From Bradyrhizobiaceae bacterium (GTDB lineage: Bacteria > Pseudomonadota > Alphaproteobacteria > Rhizobiales > Xanthobacteraceae), in the NCBI GenBank assembly GCA_020544565.1, contig CP078014.1, positions 4,032,016 through 4,096,015 on the forward strand: DNA of 64,000 nt, given 5' to 3'. Under the pieces are notes generated by a model. The model saw only the letters and a program-made list of their open reading frames with translations. It was not told the DNA's origin and searched no databases. A program made the translations under genes and the position numbers. This document shows positions 1 through 8,291 of the stretch, piece by piece. How positions within the stretch are numbered: the first letter of the stretch is position 1; every line of letters starts with the position of its first letter.

Positions 1-155
1 CGCCATGGTCGGATTCTGATCCGGATCGTAGCCGAGCTGCCGTGTGATCTCCCGAAGACGATCAGCGAGGTGCGCCCGCGTGGTTCGACTGAAATGCGTG
101 CGAAGCATCTGGGTGGCGAACAAGTCGGCCAAAGCAAGCCGATCATCCTCGGATA
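1..155. other. Left edge, unresolved sequence
   Basis: No complete gene is visible here. The minus strand has an open frame of reasonable-looking protein sequence running off the left end, but for positions above about 160 it is the exact codon-for-codon antisense of the DUF2285 remnant, so at least part of it is a shadow. The plus strand becomes recognisable only near 155. The deletion that removed the 5' end of the DUF2285 gene probably lies in this interval. I can name no product. Confidence 0.3.
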
Positions 156-756
156 CCGGCGTGAGTACGAGGTGATGATTGCCAACAGCCCGAACGGCGA
201 AGTGACTGACGAATTCAGGAGGAGGTGGGGCCTCTGCTTTCGCCCATGACCCGCGGCGGTCGTTCGATGAGCAGACGATCTTTTGGGCGCCTGAGGTTCT
301 AGCGGCGGTCGTTCCGGTCAAGGTTGCCTCGGCCGCCGATCGCAGTTCAGCGCCTCAACCGCTGCTTGACCTTGCAGCAGGCCAGATGCGCCGCGCCGCC
401 GACGGCTGGCACGCCGTGCTGCGCATCGGTGCAGTGGATCACCGTGTCTGGTCCAAGGATCCACCGGTGCTTGGCGCGTCATATGCAGCCGAACTGCCAT
501 TTGACGGCGATTTCGGCGCGCGTGCGTATGCAGCCCGCCGGCTGTGGCGCGCGATGAATGGACGCGCACCAGGTCCTGCCTTTCACCAACTATCTAAACA
601 GCGGCGCGAACGCTTGAGCGCCGCGATCCGTGCGCTTGATGCTCGCAGCGCCGGCGGAAGCTATCGCGTTATCGCCGAAGCGCTCTTCGGCAAAAAGCGA
701 ATCCCCGACCGTGCCTGGAAGACCCATGATCTGCGCAATCGAACAATCCGCTTGGC
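155..756 (+). pseudogene. DUF6499/DUF2285 protein, broken remnant
   Basis: This is a fragment of the DUF2285 protein found at the replication/regulation end of alphaproteobacterial Trb-type conjugative islands. Family-like sequence starts in one frame at about 155-246 (YRREYEVMIANSP, then FRRRWGLCF), meets a stop at 247, and continues in another frame from about 236 (HDPRRSFDEQTIFWAPEVL) through the DUF2285 core (GWHAVLRIG, DHRVWSK, LPFDGDF, SYRVIAEALFG, WKTHDLRNRTIR). The frame change near 236-246 and the missing N-terminus make it a pseudogene. At its 3' end it runs directly into a repA fragment, sharing about 15 bp at 742-756. The family assignment rests on remembered family sequence. The molecular role of DUF2285 proteins is not well defined. 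Confidence 0.7.
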
Positions 757-1110
757 GTCATCGATGACGCGCTCGTGCTGACGATTGATCGCGCCTATTT
801 CGAGCTGACGGGCGGACTTGAGAGGTGGCTTTATCGTCTTGTGCGCAAGCACGGCGGACGCCAGGACGGCGGCTGGAGTTTTGATCTGGTGCACCTCCAT
901 GCCAAGTCCGGCATCCTCTCGCCCCTCAAGCACTTTGCTTACGACGTGCGCCAGATCGTCCAGCGCCAGACATTGCCCGGTTATCAGCTCGTGCTCACGC
1001 GCGACCCTGATGGCACCGAGCGACTGAACTTTGCACCCACGCCTGTTGATCCCTTAACGGCCCGCTTGCGCCGGCGCGGTCTCATTCCAAATTCGGAGGA
1101 CAACCTGTGA
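742..1110 (+). pseudogene. Replication initiator protein A (RepA), C-terminal fragment
   Basis: The frame from 742 reads NNPLGVIDDALVLTIDRAYF and continues with GGLERWLYRLVRKHGG, GGWSFDLVHLHAKSG and LSPLKHFAYDVRQIV, the conserved C-terminal half of the RepA (RPA, Pfam 10134) proteins of plasmids and conjugative islands. The complete family is about 280-350 residues. Only about 122 codons remain and no start of its own exists, because the 5' part was removed by the deletion that fused it to the DUF2285 fragment. It ends with a TGA at 1108-1110, overlapping a GTG-initiated 36-codon scrap (1107-1217) that I cannot identify. It is almost certainly non-functional. Confidence 0.75.
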
Positions 1111-1194
1111 ATCACCGAGCGGGTTCTGCCGCCGCCAAATCCGGCGAGCGCCGGCCGATCATCGAGAACGGACGGTTGGTCAGCGCTAGGACCA

Positions 1195-1455
1195 TTGAAG
1201 CCGACGGCGGGTCCAACTGACAAAGCCGCGGAGGTCGAGGAAGACACGGCGAACAGCGGACTCCGTCGCGAGCCCGAACTCCCCGATCACGTCGCGATCG
1301 CCAAGGAGACGACCGAACCGACGCCGGCAGAAGAATTTGCCGCCGTTCTTGACGATGACGAGGATGGGGTCCGCCAGTCCCGGCTCATACGCCAGCAGAT
1401 GCGCGGCGTTGCGCGTCAGGTCGCCATGGACCCGAATGACGGTATGGAGCTCTGA
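1195..1455 (+). pseudogene. traG: TraG/VirD4-type coupling protein, C-terminal fragment
   Basis: The last 86 codons read LRREPELPDHVAIA, an acidic stretch DDDEDGVRQ, and MRGVARQVAMDPNDGMEL. This is the typical tail of the Trb-associated coupling protein TraG, a hexameric ATPase that delivers relaxosome DNA to the mating pore and is normally about 650 residues. All Walker motifs and the membrane-anchored N-terminus are gone. It sits immediately upstream of the RHH gene, as traG does in intact elements, so the order is preserved although the gene is deleted. Assignment is from family memory and gene order. Confidence 0.65.
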
Positions 1456-1461
1456 GGCATT

Positions 1462-1887
1462 ATGCGCGACCGGATGAACGTCTACTTCCCGCCAGAACTG
1501 CTGAAACAGATCTCAGAGCTCGCCGATCGCAAAAGACTTTCTCGGTCGGCGATCGTGGAAGCGGCAGTTGTTTCGTTTCTGTCCCCGGATGGAGCGGACA
1601 GGCGAGAAGCGGCGTTTACCCGGCGCCTCGATCGGCTGTCGCGCCAGATGCAGCGGCTGGAACGCGACGTGGGCTTGACGGCCGAAAGCTTGGCGCTCTT
1701 CATCCGCTTTTGGCTGACGATCACGCCGCCGCTACCCAACGACGCACAGGCTGCCGCGCAGGCAAAGGGCAGGGATCGTTTTGAAGGATTTGTCGAAGCA
1801 CTCGGGCGCCGTTTGCAAAAGGGGCAAAGCTTTCTCCGGGAGATTCCAGAAGACATCGGTCGTCAGGAACCGGCCGAAGAAACTTGA
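1462..1887 (+). CDS. Ribbon-helix-helix (CopG/TraD-like) protein of the trb region
   Basis: This 141-residue protein begins MRDRMNVYFPPELLKQISEL, followed by KRLSRSAIVEAAVVSF: a ribbon-helix-helix fold in the first 45 residues, with the beta strand giving DNA contacts. A charged helical region follows (about residues 50-75), then a Leu/Phe-rich segment (LALFIRFWLTITPPLP). In Trb-type islands such a protein lies between traG and trbB and is called a CopG-family regulator or TraD-like accessory protein. The gene is intact, 6 bp after the traG stop, with GAGG upstream of the ATG. A second in-frame ATG four codons on is possible. It probably once regulated transfer or bound oriT, and with its neighbours broken it may now be idle. 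Confidence 0.75.
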   Translation: MRDRMNVYFPPELLKQISELADRKRLSRSAIVEAAVVSFLSPDGADRREAAFTRRLDRLSRQMQRLERDVGLTAESLALFIRFWLTITPPLPNDAQAAAQAKGRDRFEGFVEALGRRLQKGQSFLREIPEDIGRQEPAEET

Positions 1888-1926
1888 GAGAGCCACGTAG
1901 ACAGACCATTTCGCGGATCCTTCTTA

Positions 1927-1946
1927 TTCTACGCCACCCTACGACC
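1927..1946. repeat. Imperfect 20-bp direct repeat, left copy
   Basis: The sequence TTCTACGCCACCCTACGACC here recurs as TTCTACGCCAGTCTACGATC at 3415-3434 in the same orientation (17 of 20 identical). The two copies bracket the MFS gene that separates the RHH gene from trbB. They could be a target duplication that has since mutated, recombination sites, or traces of a duplication. Confidence 0.6.
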
Positions 1947-2020
1947 GCAGGGATTTACCCGAACTGACGAAAAGCTGGTCGCGCTATCGGCTCGCACGAG
2001 CTGACAGCAAGAGGGCCAGC

Positions 2021-3349
2021 ATGCAAATTTCCGGGACATGGCGTCTCATCTCGCGCGTTTTTCTCCCGTTTGCTGCTGGATACTATCTTTCGTATCTGTA
2101 TCGAACGATCAACGCTTTGATCGCCAGTCATCTCAGCTCGGATACCGCGCTCGGGACTGCCGACCTCGGGTTGCTTACGTCAGTCTATTTCCTGATATTC
2201 GCGGCGGCTCAGATCCCTGTCGGTATATTGTTGGATCGCTTTGGTCCGCGTCGCGTCCAGAGTGTTCTGCTCTTGCTAGCCGCAGCGGGCGCCGGACTCT
2301 TCGCGATATCGACCGGTTTCCTGTCGCTTTTGATCGCGCGTGCAATGATCGGGCTTGGCGTGGCGGCGGCGTTGACCGCAGGACTGAAGTCGATCGTCCT
2401 TTGGTTCCCCAGAGAACGAGTTGCCTTGCTTAACGGCTACATGATCATGCTGGGATCGCTAGGAGCGGTGACCGCTACGGTTCCCGTAGAATACCTACTC
2501 GCTTGGATGAGCTGGCGGCAGCTCTTTGAGATCCTAGCGGCGGCGACCGGCGCGACGGCCATTTTCATCTATGTCGTGGTTCCCGAGCGGGGCATTGTCC
2601 CATCAGCAGCCTGCGCCACTCTTAGCTCCGTTTTCAGCGATCGGCGCTTCTGGCGAATGGCCCCGTTGTCGGCGACTTGCGTCGGATCAGCCTGGTCTCT
2701 GCAGGGGCTGTGGGCATCACCGTGGCTGATCGACGTGGAGAGGCTTGATCGCACAAGTCTCGTCAGACAGCTGTTTACAATGTCCGTCGTACTAAGCGGC
2801 GGTGCCTGGTTGTTCGGTATGGCCGTCCATTACATCAAACGCAAAGGAATCGGAGCGGAGGCTATATTAGTGGTGGTTGCAGTGCTGTTCATCGCAGCCG
2901 ATTCAGCCTTGATCTTGCGAGCGCCCCTGCCGTCCATCCTGCCCTGGTCGGTTGTCGCAATTGCCGGAACGGCAACCGTGGTCAGCTTCGCGGTAATAGC
3001 GGATTACTTTCCGCCGGAGCTTGCTGGTCGTGCCAACGGCGTCTTGAACGTCCTGCACTTTGGTTGGGCATTTCTGGCACAATACGCGACAGGCCTGATC
3101 CTGGAGCAATGGCACACGATCGATGGCCATAGGTCCGTCCAGGCCTATCAGGTCGCGTTCGGCCTCAACGTAGCGCTGCAGATCGCAGCCTTGGTCTGGT
3201 TCGCGCTGCCTTGGCGTAGAGTCTGCGCTTCATGGATGAGTTTAACTTCCCGCTCCACGCCAGCCTCTGTTTCCAATGGTGTCAAGTCGGTCGGCTTGTA
3301 CGAGAATTCGCCCATCCTGATACCCGCGGACGACGGCGCGGAGTGGTGA
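2021..3349 (+). CDS. Major facilitator superfamily transporter
   Basis: This 442-residue protein has about 12 hydrophobic segments. The loop between helices 2 and 3 reads GILLDRFGPRRVQ, the signature of the MFS (GxxxDRxGxRR), and the second half carries a weaker counterpart. No substrate can be deduced. Length and layout fit the general sugar/organic-anion MFS group, and the last 40 residues are a hydrophilic tail. The ATG is preceded by AGAGGG at 7-8 nt. The gene interrupts the normal RHH-trbB order of the conjugative element, is flanked by imperfect direct repeats at 1927-1946 and 3415-3434, and has lower GC than the trb genes, so it appears to be a later cargo insertion. Its partner genes, if any, are not adjacent. 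Confidence 0.85.
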   Translation: MQISGTWRLISRVFLPFAAGYYLSYLYRTINALIASHLSSDTALGTADLGLLTSVYFLIFAAAQIPVGILLDRFGPRRVQSVLLLLAAAGAGLFAISTGFLSLLIARAMIGLGVAAALTAGLKSIVLWFPRERVALLNGYMIMLGSLGAVTATVPVEYLLAWMSWRQLFEILAAATGATAIFIYVVVPERGIVPSAACATLSSVFSDRRFWRMAPLSATCVGSAWSLQGLWASPWLIDVERLDRTSLVRQLFTMSVVLSGGAWLFGMAVHYIKRKGIGAEAILVVVAVLFIAADSALILRAPLPSILPWSVVAIAGTATVVSFAVIADYFPPELAGRANGVLNVLHFGWAFLAQYATGLILEQWHTIDGHRSVQAYQVAFGLNVALQIAALVWFALPWRRVCASWMSLTSRSTPASVSNGVKSVGLYENSPILIPADDGAEW

Positions 3350-3414
3350 GCGATAGCTCTTAGCGGACTGGTACGATTGAGCAGGAGTCCAATATCAGTT
3401 CTCAGTCTTCCTTT

Positions 3415-3434
3415 TTCTACGCCAGTCTACGATC
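3415..3434. repeat. Imperfect 20-bp direct repeat, right copy
   Basis: TTCTACGCCAGTCTACGATC matches 1927-1946 with three differences. It ends 83 bp upstream of the trbB start, so the two copies and the interval between them contain the whole MFS cassette (about 1.5 kb). Confidence 0.6.
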
Positions 3435-3517
3435 ACCGAAAGCGCTTGTTGCGCCAACTCCATAGGTGCTTTTTCTAATCATCCCATCTGAGGGCCCTTT
3501 GCGGACGCTCTCACTGG

Positions 3518-4492
3518 GTGGGGACGACGGTGCCAAGCCATTCCATTCAATCGGAAGCGAATTCGCGCGGCGCGCGCATGCTTCGTAGTGCGCTTGGCAC
3601 AGCGATTGCCGGCTACCTCGAAGATGAAGCGATCATCGAGGTGATGCTCAATCCGGATGGGCGGTTGTGGATCGACAGGCTGTCGAGTGGCTTGATCGAC
3701 ACAGGCAAAACTCTCTCCGCAGCGGATGGCGAGCGCATTGTTCGCCTGGTAGCGCACCACGTAGGTGCGGAGGTGCATGCCGGGGCGCCACGGGTTTCGG
3801 CAGAACTGCCTGGAACTGGTGAGCGCTTCGAAGGCCTTTTGCCTCCGGTCGTTGCCGCCCCGGCCTTTGCTATCCGCAAGCCAGCGGTCGCGGTGTTTAC
3901 CCTCGACGATTACGTCGCCAAGGAAATCATGACCTCGGAGCAGGCCGAGATCCTGAAGAGCGCGGTCGCCGCACGGAAGAACATCCTCGTCGCCGGGGGA
4001 ACGTCGACCGGCAAGACGACTCTGACAAATGCGCTCCTGGCCGAAGTGGCAAAGACTGCCGATCGGGTCGTGCTGATCGAAGATACGCGCGAACTGCAGT
4101 GCACAGCGCCCAACCTTGTCGCTTTGCGTACCAACGATGGCGTGGCGACGCTATCGGACCTCGTTCGCTCCTCGCTGCGACTGCGTCCTGACCGTATTCC
4201 GGTCGGCGAGGTCCGCGGTGCCGAAGCCCTCGATCTGCTCAAGGCCTGGGGTACCGGGCATCCCGGTGGCATCGGGACCATTCATGCTGGTACCGCGCTC
4301 GGTGCCCTGCGGCGGCTTGAGCAACTCATTCAGGAAGCCGTCATCACGGTTCCGCGTGCCCTGATCGCCGAGACCATCAACGTTATCGCCGTGCTGGCGG
4401 GGCGTGGCGCTGATCGTCGCCTCGTTGAGCTCGCGCTCGTCCGGGGGCTTGGAGCTGCCGGCGACTACAGCCTTTCAACAGCAGGAGACTGA
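3518..4492 (+). CDS. trbB: Conjugal transfer ATPase TrbB (VirB11-type)
   Basis: This 324-residue secretion ATPase has Walker A GGTSTGKT at residues 160-167, a Walker B region (VVLIEDTREL), the Asp/His-box region RLRPDRIPVGEVRGAEALD and GHPGGIGTIHAGTA. It would form the hexameric motor that powers pilus assembly and DNA transfer through the Trb type IV channel. The frame starts at GTG 3518. An internal ATG at 3578 (MLRSALGTAI) is the alternative, but residues before it still resemble family members, so I keep the GTG. It is directly followed by the trbC start (1 bp gap), as in intact trb operons. The gene itself looks intact, while the rest of the apparatus is broken. Confidence 0.9.
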   Translation: MGTTVPSHSIQSEANSRGARMLRSALGTAIAGYLEDEAIIEVMLNPDGRLWIDRLSSGLIDTGKTLSAADGERIVRLVAHHVGAEVHAGAPRVSAELPGTGERFEGLLPPVVAAPAFAIRKPAVAVFTLDDYVAKEIMTSEQAEILKSAVAARKNILVAGGTSTGKTTLTNALLAEVAKTADRVVLIEDTRELQCTAPNLVALRTNDGVATLSDLVRSSLRLRPDRIPVGEVRGAEALDLLKAWGTGHPGGIGTIHAGTALGALRRLEQLIQEAVITVPRALIAETINVIAVLAGRGADRRLVELALVRGLGAAGDYSLSTAGD

Positions 4493-4493
4493 C

Positions 4494-4641
4494 ATGCGTC
4501 AGCAAATTCGTTTTCTTCGAGGTGCATCGGTGGCCGCCTTCGGCACGGTGCTTTTGGCGGCGGCGCCGGCATGGGCCGCTGGTTCGAATATGCCATGGGA
4601 GCAGCCGCTCAATCAGATCCTGCAATCGGTTGAAGGTCCGG
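4494..4641 (+). pseudogene. trbC: TrbC pilin precursor, 5' stub
   Basis: The frame opens MRQQIRFLRGASVAAFGTVL with a signal peptide ending near AWA, then MPWEQPLNQILQSVEGPV, which is the N-terminal half of the TrbC pilin. A normal TrbC continues with two hydrophobic helices to about 105 residues. Here the sequence switches at about 4641 into the interior of trbE (PGATTPGVLDDLNRLAF in another frame). One deletion has therefore removed the rest of trbC, all of trbD and roughly the first 240 codons of trbE. The junction lies in CCGGTTTCCGGGC, where a few bases could belong to either side. Confidence 0.85.
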
Positions 4642-5060
4642 TTTCCGGGCGCGACGACCCCGGGGGTCCTGGACGACCTGAATCGCCTGGCATTCTCGTA
4701 TCGTTGGTCGACGCGCGCAATCATGCTCGACAAGACCGATGCCACCAAGCTGCTGACCAAGATTCGGCGGCAGTGGTTCGCCAAGCGAAAATCCATTGGC
4801 GCCATTCTCAAGGAGGTCATGACCAACGAGGCGTCGACGCTGCTCGATACCGACGCCCACAACAAGGCGATCGACGCCGACGCGGCGTTGCAGGAACTGG
4901 GGTCGGATCAGATCGGACAAGCCTTTGTTACGGCCACCCTCACTGTGTGGGACCGAGATCCCAACGCTGCCGATGAAAAGCTGAGGCTGGTCGAGAAGGT
5001 CATTCAGGGCCGCGATTTCACCTGCATGATCGAGACGGTGAACGCTGTCGAAGCCTGGCT

Positions 5061-5066
5061 CGGTAG
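5061..5066. repeat. Inverted repeat at left breakpoint of the trbE inversion
   Basis: CGGTAG here is the inverse of CTACCG at 6081-6086. The reconstructed reading frame uses exactly these 6 bp at both joints, so they mark the crossover positions to base accuracy. Confidence 0.8.
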
Positions 5067-6080
5067 ATGGCGGTGATCTGCGGTTCGATCGCCCGTTCGT
5101 TCGGCAGCAACAGGCGCGTCGGGCAGCTTTCGATGATCGCCGGTGCTATCGCGGAGCCATCAATGTCAGAAAGCGACTGTGTGGCGAAGATGACGGACGC
5201 GTTCTTCTTCCGAAGCGTCTTCAGCCATTCCCGGAGTTGCCCCGCAAAATCCTCGTCATCGAGGGCAAGCCAACCTTCATCGACAATAAGGAGTGTAGGC
5301 CGGCCGTCGAGACGGCCCCCGATGCGATGGAAGAGGTACGACAGCACGGCCGGCGCAGCACCCGTTCCAATCAAACCTTCGGTCTCAAACGCCTGGACCG
5401 AGGCTTCGCCAAGGCGCTCGAATTCGGCGTCGAGCAAGCGCCCGGAAGGTCCGCCGAGGCAATAAGGTTGCAAGGCGCGTTTCAGAGAGTTCGATTGGAG
5501 CAGGACTGACAAGCCCGTCAGGGTCCGCTCCTCCCTCGGCGCCGAAGCGAGAGATGTCAGTGCCGACCACAGATGATCCTTGACCTCCGGGGTGATCTCG
5601 ACCTTTTCCCGTGCCAGGATCGCGCCGATCCATTCCGTCGCCCATCCGCGCTCGGAAGGATCCTCAATCCAGGCCAGCGGCTGCAGGGCGACGGGGTTTT
5701 CGTCCCCGTCTGACAATGCACCGCCGAGATCATGCCAGTCGCCACCCATGGCGAGCGCAGCCGCCCGAATTGAACCGCCGAAGTCGAACGCAAAGACCTG
5801 AGAGTTCGGATAACGGCGGAATTGCAACGCCATCAGAGCCAGCAAAACGGATTTTCCGGCGCCGGTCGGGCCCACCACGAGGGTGTGGCCGACGTCGCCG
5901 ACGTGGAGAGAGAATCGGAAGGGCGTCGATCCCTCAGTCTTGCCAAACAGGAGTGCCGGCGCCTTGAAGTGCAGATCCCTCGCCTCACCGGCCCACACGG
6001 CTGACATCGGAATCATATGGGCGAGGTTGAGCGTCGAGACCGGTGGCTGCCGCACATTCGCATAGACATGTCCCGGCAGG
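5067..6080 (-). other. Inverted segment of trbE
   Basis: This 1014-bp block is reversed relative to the rest of trbE. Read on the minus strand it encodes the VirB4-type ATPase domain without internal stops (first recognisable residues LPGHVYANVRQPP, last ITAIYR). The length is a multiple of three, and restored joints on both sides are in frame. No recombinase gene is adjacent. Whether it can flip back is unknown. Confidence 0.85.
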
Positions 6081-6086
6081 CTACCG
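6081..6086. repeat. Inverted repeat at right breakpoint of the trbE inversion
   Basis: CTACCG is the partner of CGGTAG at 5061-5066. The plus-strand trbE C-terminus resumes immediately after it (CGCTTCGGACTCAAC, RFGLN). Confidence 0.8.
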
Positions 6087-6368
6087 CCGCTTCGGACTCA
6101 ACGATCGCCAGATCGAACTTCTGAGCCGGGCAACGCCAAAGCGCGACTACTATTGCCAGTCTCGTCGCGGCAACCGGATGTTCGAACTTGGCCTTGGTGA
6201 GGTTGCGCTCGCCTTCACCGCAGCCTCTTCCAAGACAGACCAGGCAGCCATCGCGCAGCTCCTTGCCGAACATGGACCTGACGGCTTCGTGCCCGCCTGG
6301 CTCCAGCACCGCGGCGTCGCCTGGGCCCTCGACCTGATCCCCAACCTCGTCAATCTGGAGAAATCGCA

Positions 6369-7097
6369 ATGAGACCTCTTGGCCTATTGGCGACCACGGC
6401 CGCCTTCGCGCTGCTGCTTGGCGTCACGGTGCCTGCACGGGCGCTGATCGTCTTTGACCCCACCAACTACGTCCAGAATGTCCTGACGGCCGCGCGGGAG
6501 CTCCAGCAGGTTAATAATCAGATCACCTCGTTGCAGAACGAGGCACAGATGCTGATCAATCAGGCAAGGAATTTGGCAAGCCTGCCGTATTCATCGCTGC
6601 AGCAACTGCAATCATCGATCCAGCGGACCCAGCAATTGCTGGCCCAGGCCCAGCGGATCGCCTACGACGTTCAGCAGATTGATCATGCCTTCTCGACAAG
6701 TTACGCGCCAGCGACCAGCAGCCAATCGAACCAGTTGCTGATCTCCAACGCTCAGTCACGTTGGCAGAATTCCTATGCCGCAACGCAAGACGCGCTTCGC
6801 GTCCAGGCGGGCATTGTTGGCAACCTCGACACCAATCGCATCCAGACATCCGCGCTCGTAACGTCAAGCCAGGGTGCCAGCGGCGCGCTGCAGGCAACGC
6901 AGGCTGGCAATCAGATTCTCGCGCTGAACGCGCAGCAGCTCGCCGACCTCACCGCCGTCGTGACGGCGCAAGGTCGGGCGCAGAGCCTTGAAGCGGCTCA
7001 GCGCGCCTCGGCCCAGGATCAGGGACGAGAACAGCTTCGTCGGTTCCTGACTCCGGGACAGGGCTATCAGTCATCCAACGTACAGATGTTCCACTGA
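6369..7097 (+). CDS. trbJ: Conjugal transfer protein TrbJ (VirB5-like)
   Basis: This 242-residue exported protein has an N-terminal signal peptide of about 26 residues ending near ARA, then LIVFDPTNYVQNVLTAAREL and a long Gln/Asn/Ala/Ser-rich helical region with heptad character, typical of TrbJ. Family members act at the pilus tip or in channel assembly. The start overlaps the trbE stop (ATGA) and its stop overlaps the trbK start (TGATG), preserving translational coupling. The gene appears intact. It has the usual family length, so the loss of function in this locus lies elsewhere. Confidence 0.85.
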   Translation: MRPLGLLATTAAFALLLGVTVPARALIVFDPTNYVQNVLTAARELQQVNNQITSLQNEAQMLINQARNLASLPYSSLQQLQSSIQRTQQLLAQAQRIAYDVQQIDHAFSTSYAPATSSQSNQLLISNAQSRWQNSYAATQDALRVQAGIVGNLDTNRIQTSALVTSSQGASGALQATQAGNQILALNAQQLADLTAVVTAQGRAQSLEAAQRASAQDQGREQLRRFLTPGQGYQSSNVQMFH

Positions 7098-7303
7098 TGA
7101 CGGACATAAGGGCATTCAAGGCGTTGTCGCTGCTTACGACAATCGGCGTGTTGGTCGTCACTGCCTGCACGATTCAGCTTCGCGGTGGTGACGAGCAGCC
7201 CGCGCTGCCGAAGGCCGCGCAGACGACAGATGCAACCAGCTCTGACCGAGGATTCGCCCGTCTACGACGCGCGTGTCAATCGCCGAGAGATGGGGAGGAA
7301 TAG
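7097..7303 (+). pseudogene. trbK: TrbK-like protein, truncated
   Basis: The 68-codon frame starts with a lipoprotein-like or single membrane segment (LLTTIGVLVVTACTIQL) and a Pro/Ala linker, as TrbK proteins of this operon type do, but lacks the family's C-terminal conserved Cys-containing block. Sequence after about codon 47 is probably foreign. It ends inside the 3' end of the convergent LysR gene (overlap 7276-7303). The remaining trb genes (trbL, F, G, I) are absent, so the trb operon is cut off here. Confidence 0.55.
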
Positions 7304-8235
7304 CGCTCCGCCAGCATTTCGAGAAAGCGGTTGAGGGCTGGATTCTCGTTGTCAGCGCACCAGTGTGCAGAAAAGCCGATATGGCTTGATCCTGTCCCGT
7401 CCCGTAGTTCGCGATATTTCAGTCCGGCGAAACTCGCGCCCATATCGGACTCCATGACGAGGCTAATGCCTAGTTTCATACTGACGAGACCCTTGATCAT
7501 GCTTCGGCTGACGTCGTGTCGGTCGATCTTGGGCCGATCGTCCGTAGATACAAATTTCGATATGATGAGATCTTCAAACTCGCGGCTGGAATCGTGATGG
7601 CTTAGTAGTACGGTTTCGTCGCGAAGATCGGTCCAATAAACCGCGTCGCGCGCCGCCAAAGGGTGATCCTCAGGCAATGCAACGAGGACGCGTTCGCTCC
7701 AGACCCTGAGCGTCTTGTTGTCCGATGATGGCGTGTCGCTCGTAACGATGAGAACGTCGAGTGTTCCGCTCCGGAGCGCGTTCATAAGCAAAGTGCGCGG
7801 CCGTTCGGCTATAGCGAGTTCGATCCGAGGAAATCTCGTTCTAAAGTCGAGGAGGGTAGTCCGCAGATTGCCTGCTGAAATCGACGTGCAGAAGCCGACC
7901 GAAAGGTGGCCAGTTTCGCCACGACCAATTGATCTGCCGGTTGCAACGAGTGTATCAACCTGCTCCAGCACCATTCTTGCGATCCGCACGACTACTTTAC
8001 CAGCAAGTGTTGGCTGGACTCCCGCGGTCGACCGCTCAAACAAGCTGGTCCCGACTAGGCGCTCGAGTTGGCCAATGGAGCGGCTCACGACAGAATGTGG
8101 AATGGAAAGTAATTCAGCGGCTTGCCGAAGACTTCCACAGTCGTTGGCAACGACTGCAAACCGAAGCAGGCGCAGGCCGATGACGGGCATTCCGGTCGTG
8201 CGCTGCTGGTTGTCAATGTTGTTGATTTCCATCAT
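7276..8235 (-). CDS. LysR-family transcriptional regulator
   Basis: This 319-residue regulator has an N-terminal winged helix-turn-helix (about residues 20-80: LRFAVVANDCGSLRQAAELL, then SVVSRSIGQLERLVGTSLFE) and a periplasmic-binding-protein-like effector domain from about residue 105. It would act as a tetramer on promoters, often divergent to itself. It lies in the same orientation as luxI and luxR, just downstream of luxI (56 bp), so it may be the last gene of that transcript. The first 15 residues before MPVIGLRLLRF are not typical, so an internal start (Met16, position 8190) is possible. The target and ligand are unknown. Similar LysR genes accompany the quorum-sensing pair in some Trb islands, so a role in transfer control is conceivable. 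Confidence 0.8.
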   Translation of the reverse strand: MMEINNIDNQQRTTGMPVIGLRLLRFAVVANDCGSLRQAAELLSIPHSVVSRSIGQLERLVGTSLFERSTAGVQPTLAGKVVVRIARMVLEQVDTLVATGRSIGRGETGHLSVGFCTSISAGNLRTTLLDFRTRFPRIELAIAERPRTLLMNALRSGTLDVLIVTSDTPSSDNKTLRVWSERVLVALPEDHPLAARDAVYWTDLRDETVLLSHHDSSREFEDLIISKFVSTDDRPKIDRHDVSRSMIKGLVSMKLGISLVMESDMGASFAGLKYRELRDGTGSSHIGFSAHWCADNENPALNRFLEMLAERYSSPSLGD

Positions 8236-8291
8236 GCCTGTAGCCCGTCAGTAGGCGAAACTGCGTCCCAGGGGTCCGCTGTGCGACCGTT

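Larger units (their letters stand above)
4642..6372 (+). pseudogene. trbE: TrbE (VirB4-type ATPase), truncated and internally inverted
   Basis: Three pieces of one trbE gene lie in mixed orientation. 4642-5066 on plus carries the middle part (LDDLNRLAFSYRW, RRQWFAKRKSIGAILKEVM, KVIQGRDFTCMIETVNAVEAW). 5067-6080 carries the ATPase core on minus (PPVSTLNLAHMIPMSAVWAG, Walker A VVGPTGAGKS, Walker B PTLLIVDEGWLAL). 6081-6372 on plus carries the C-terminus (RRFGLNDRQIELLSRATPKR to NLVNLEKSQ). Flipping 5067-6080 restores one uninterrupted frame of about 576 codons through both joints (EAWLGS-LPGHVY and ITAIYR-RFGLND). The first 240 or so codons are missing through the trbC-trbE deletion. The stop overlaps the trbJ start (ATGA), as in intact operons. 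As it stands no complete TrbE can be made. Confidence 0.9.

Noticed and set aside
1..250. Minus-strand open frame at the left edge with protein-like composition
   Set aside because: From about 160 upward it is the codon-for-codon antisense of the DUF6499/DUF2285 remnant. I could not separate a real gene from a shadow in the remaining 155 bp.
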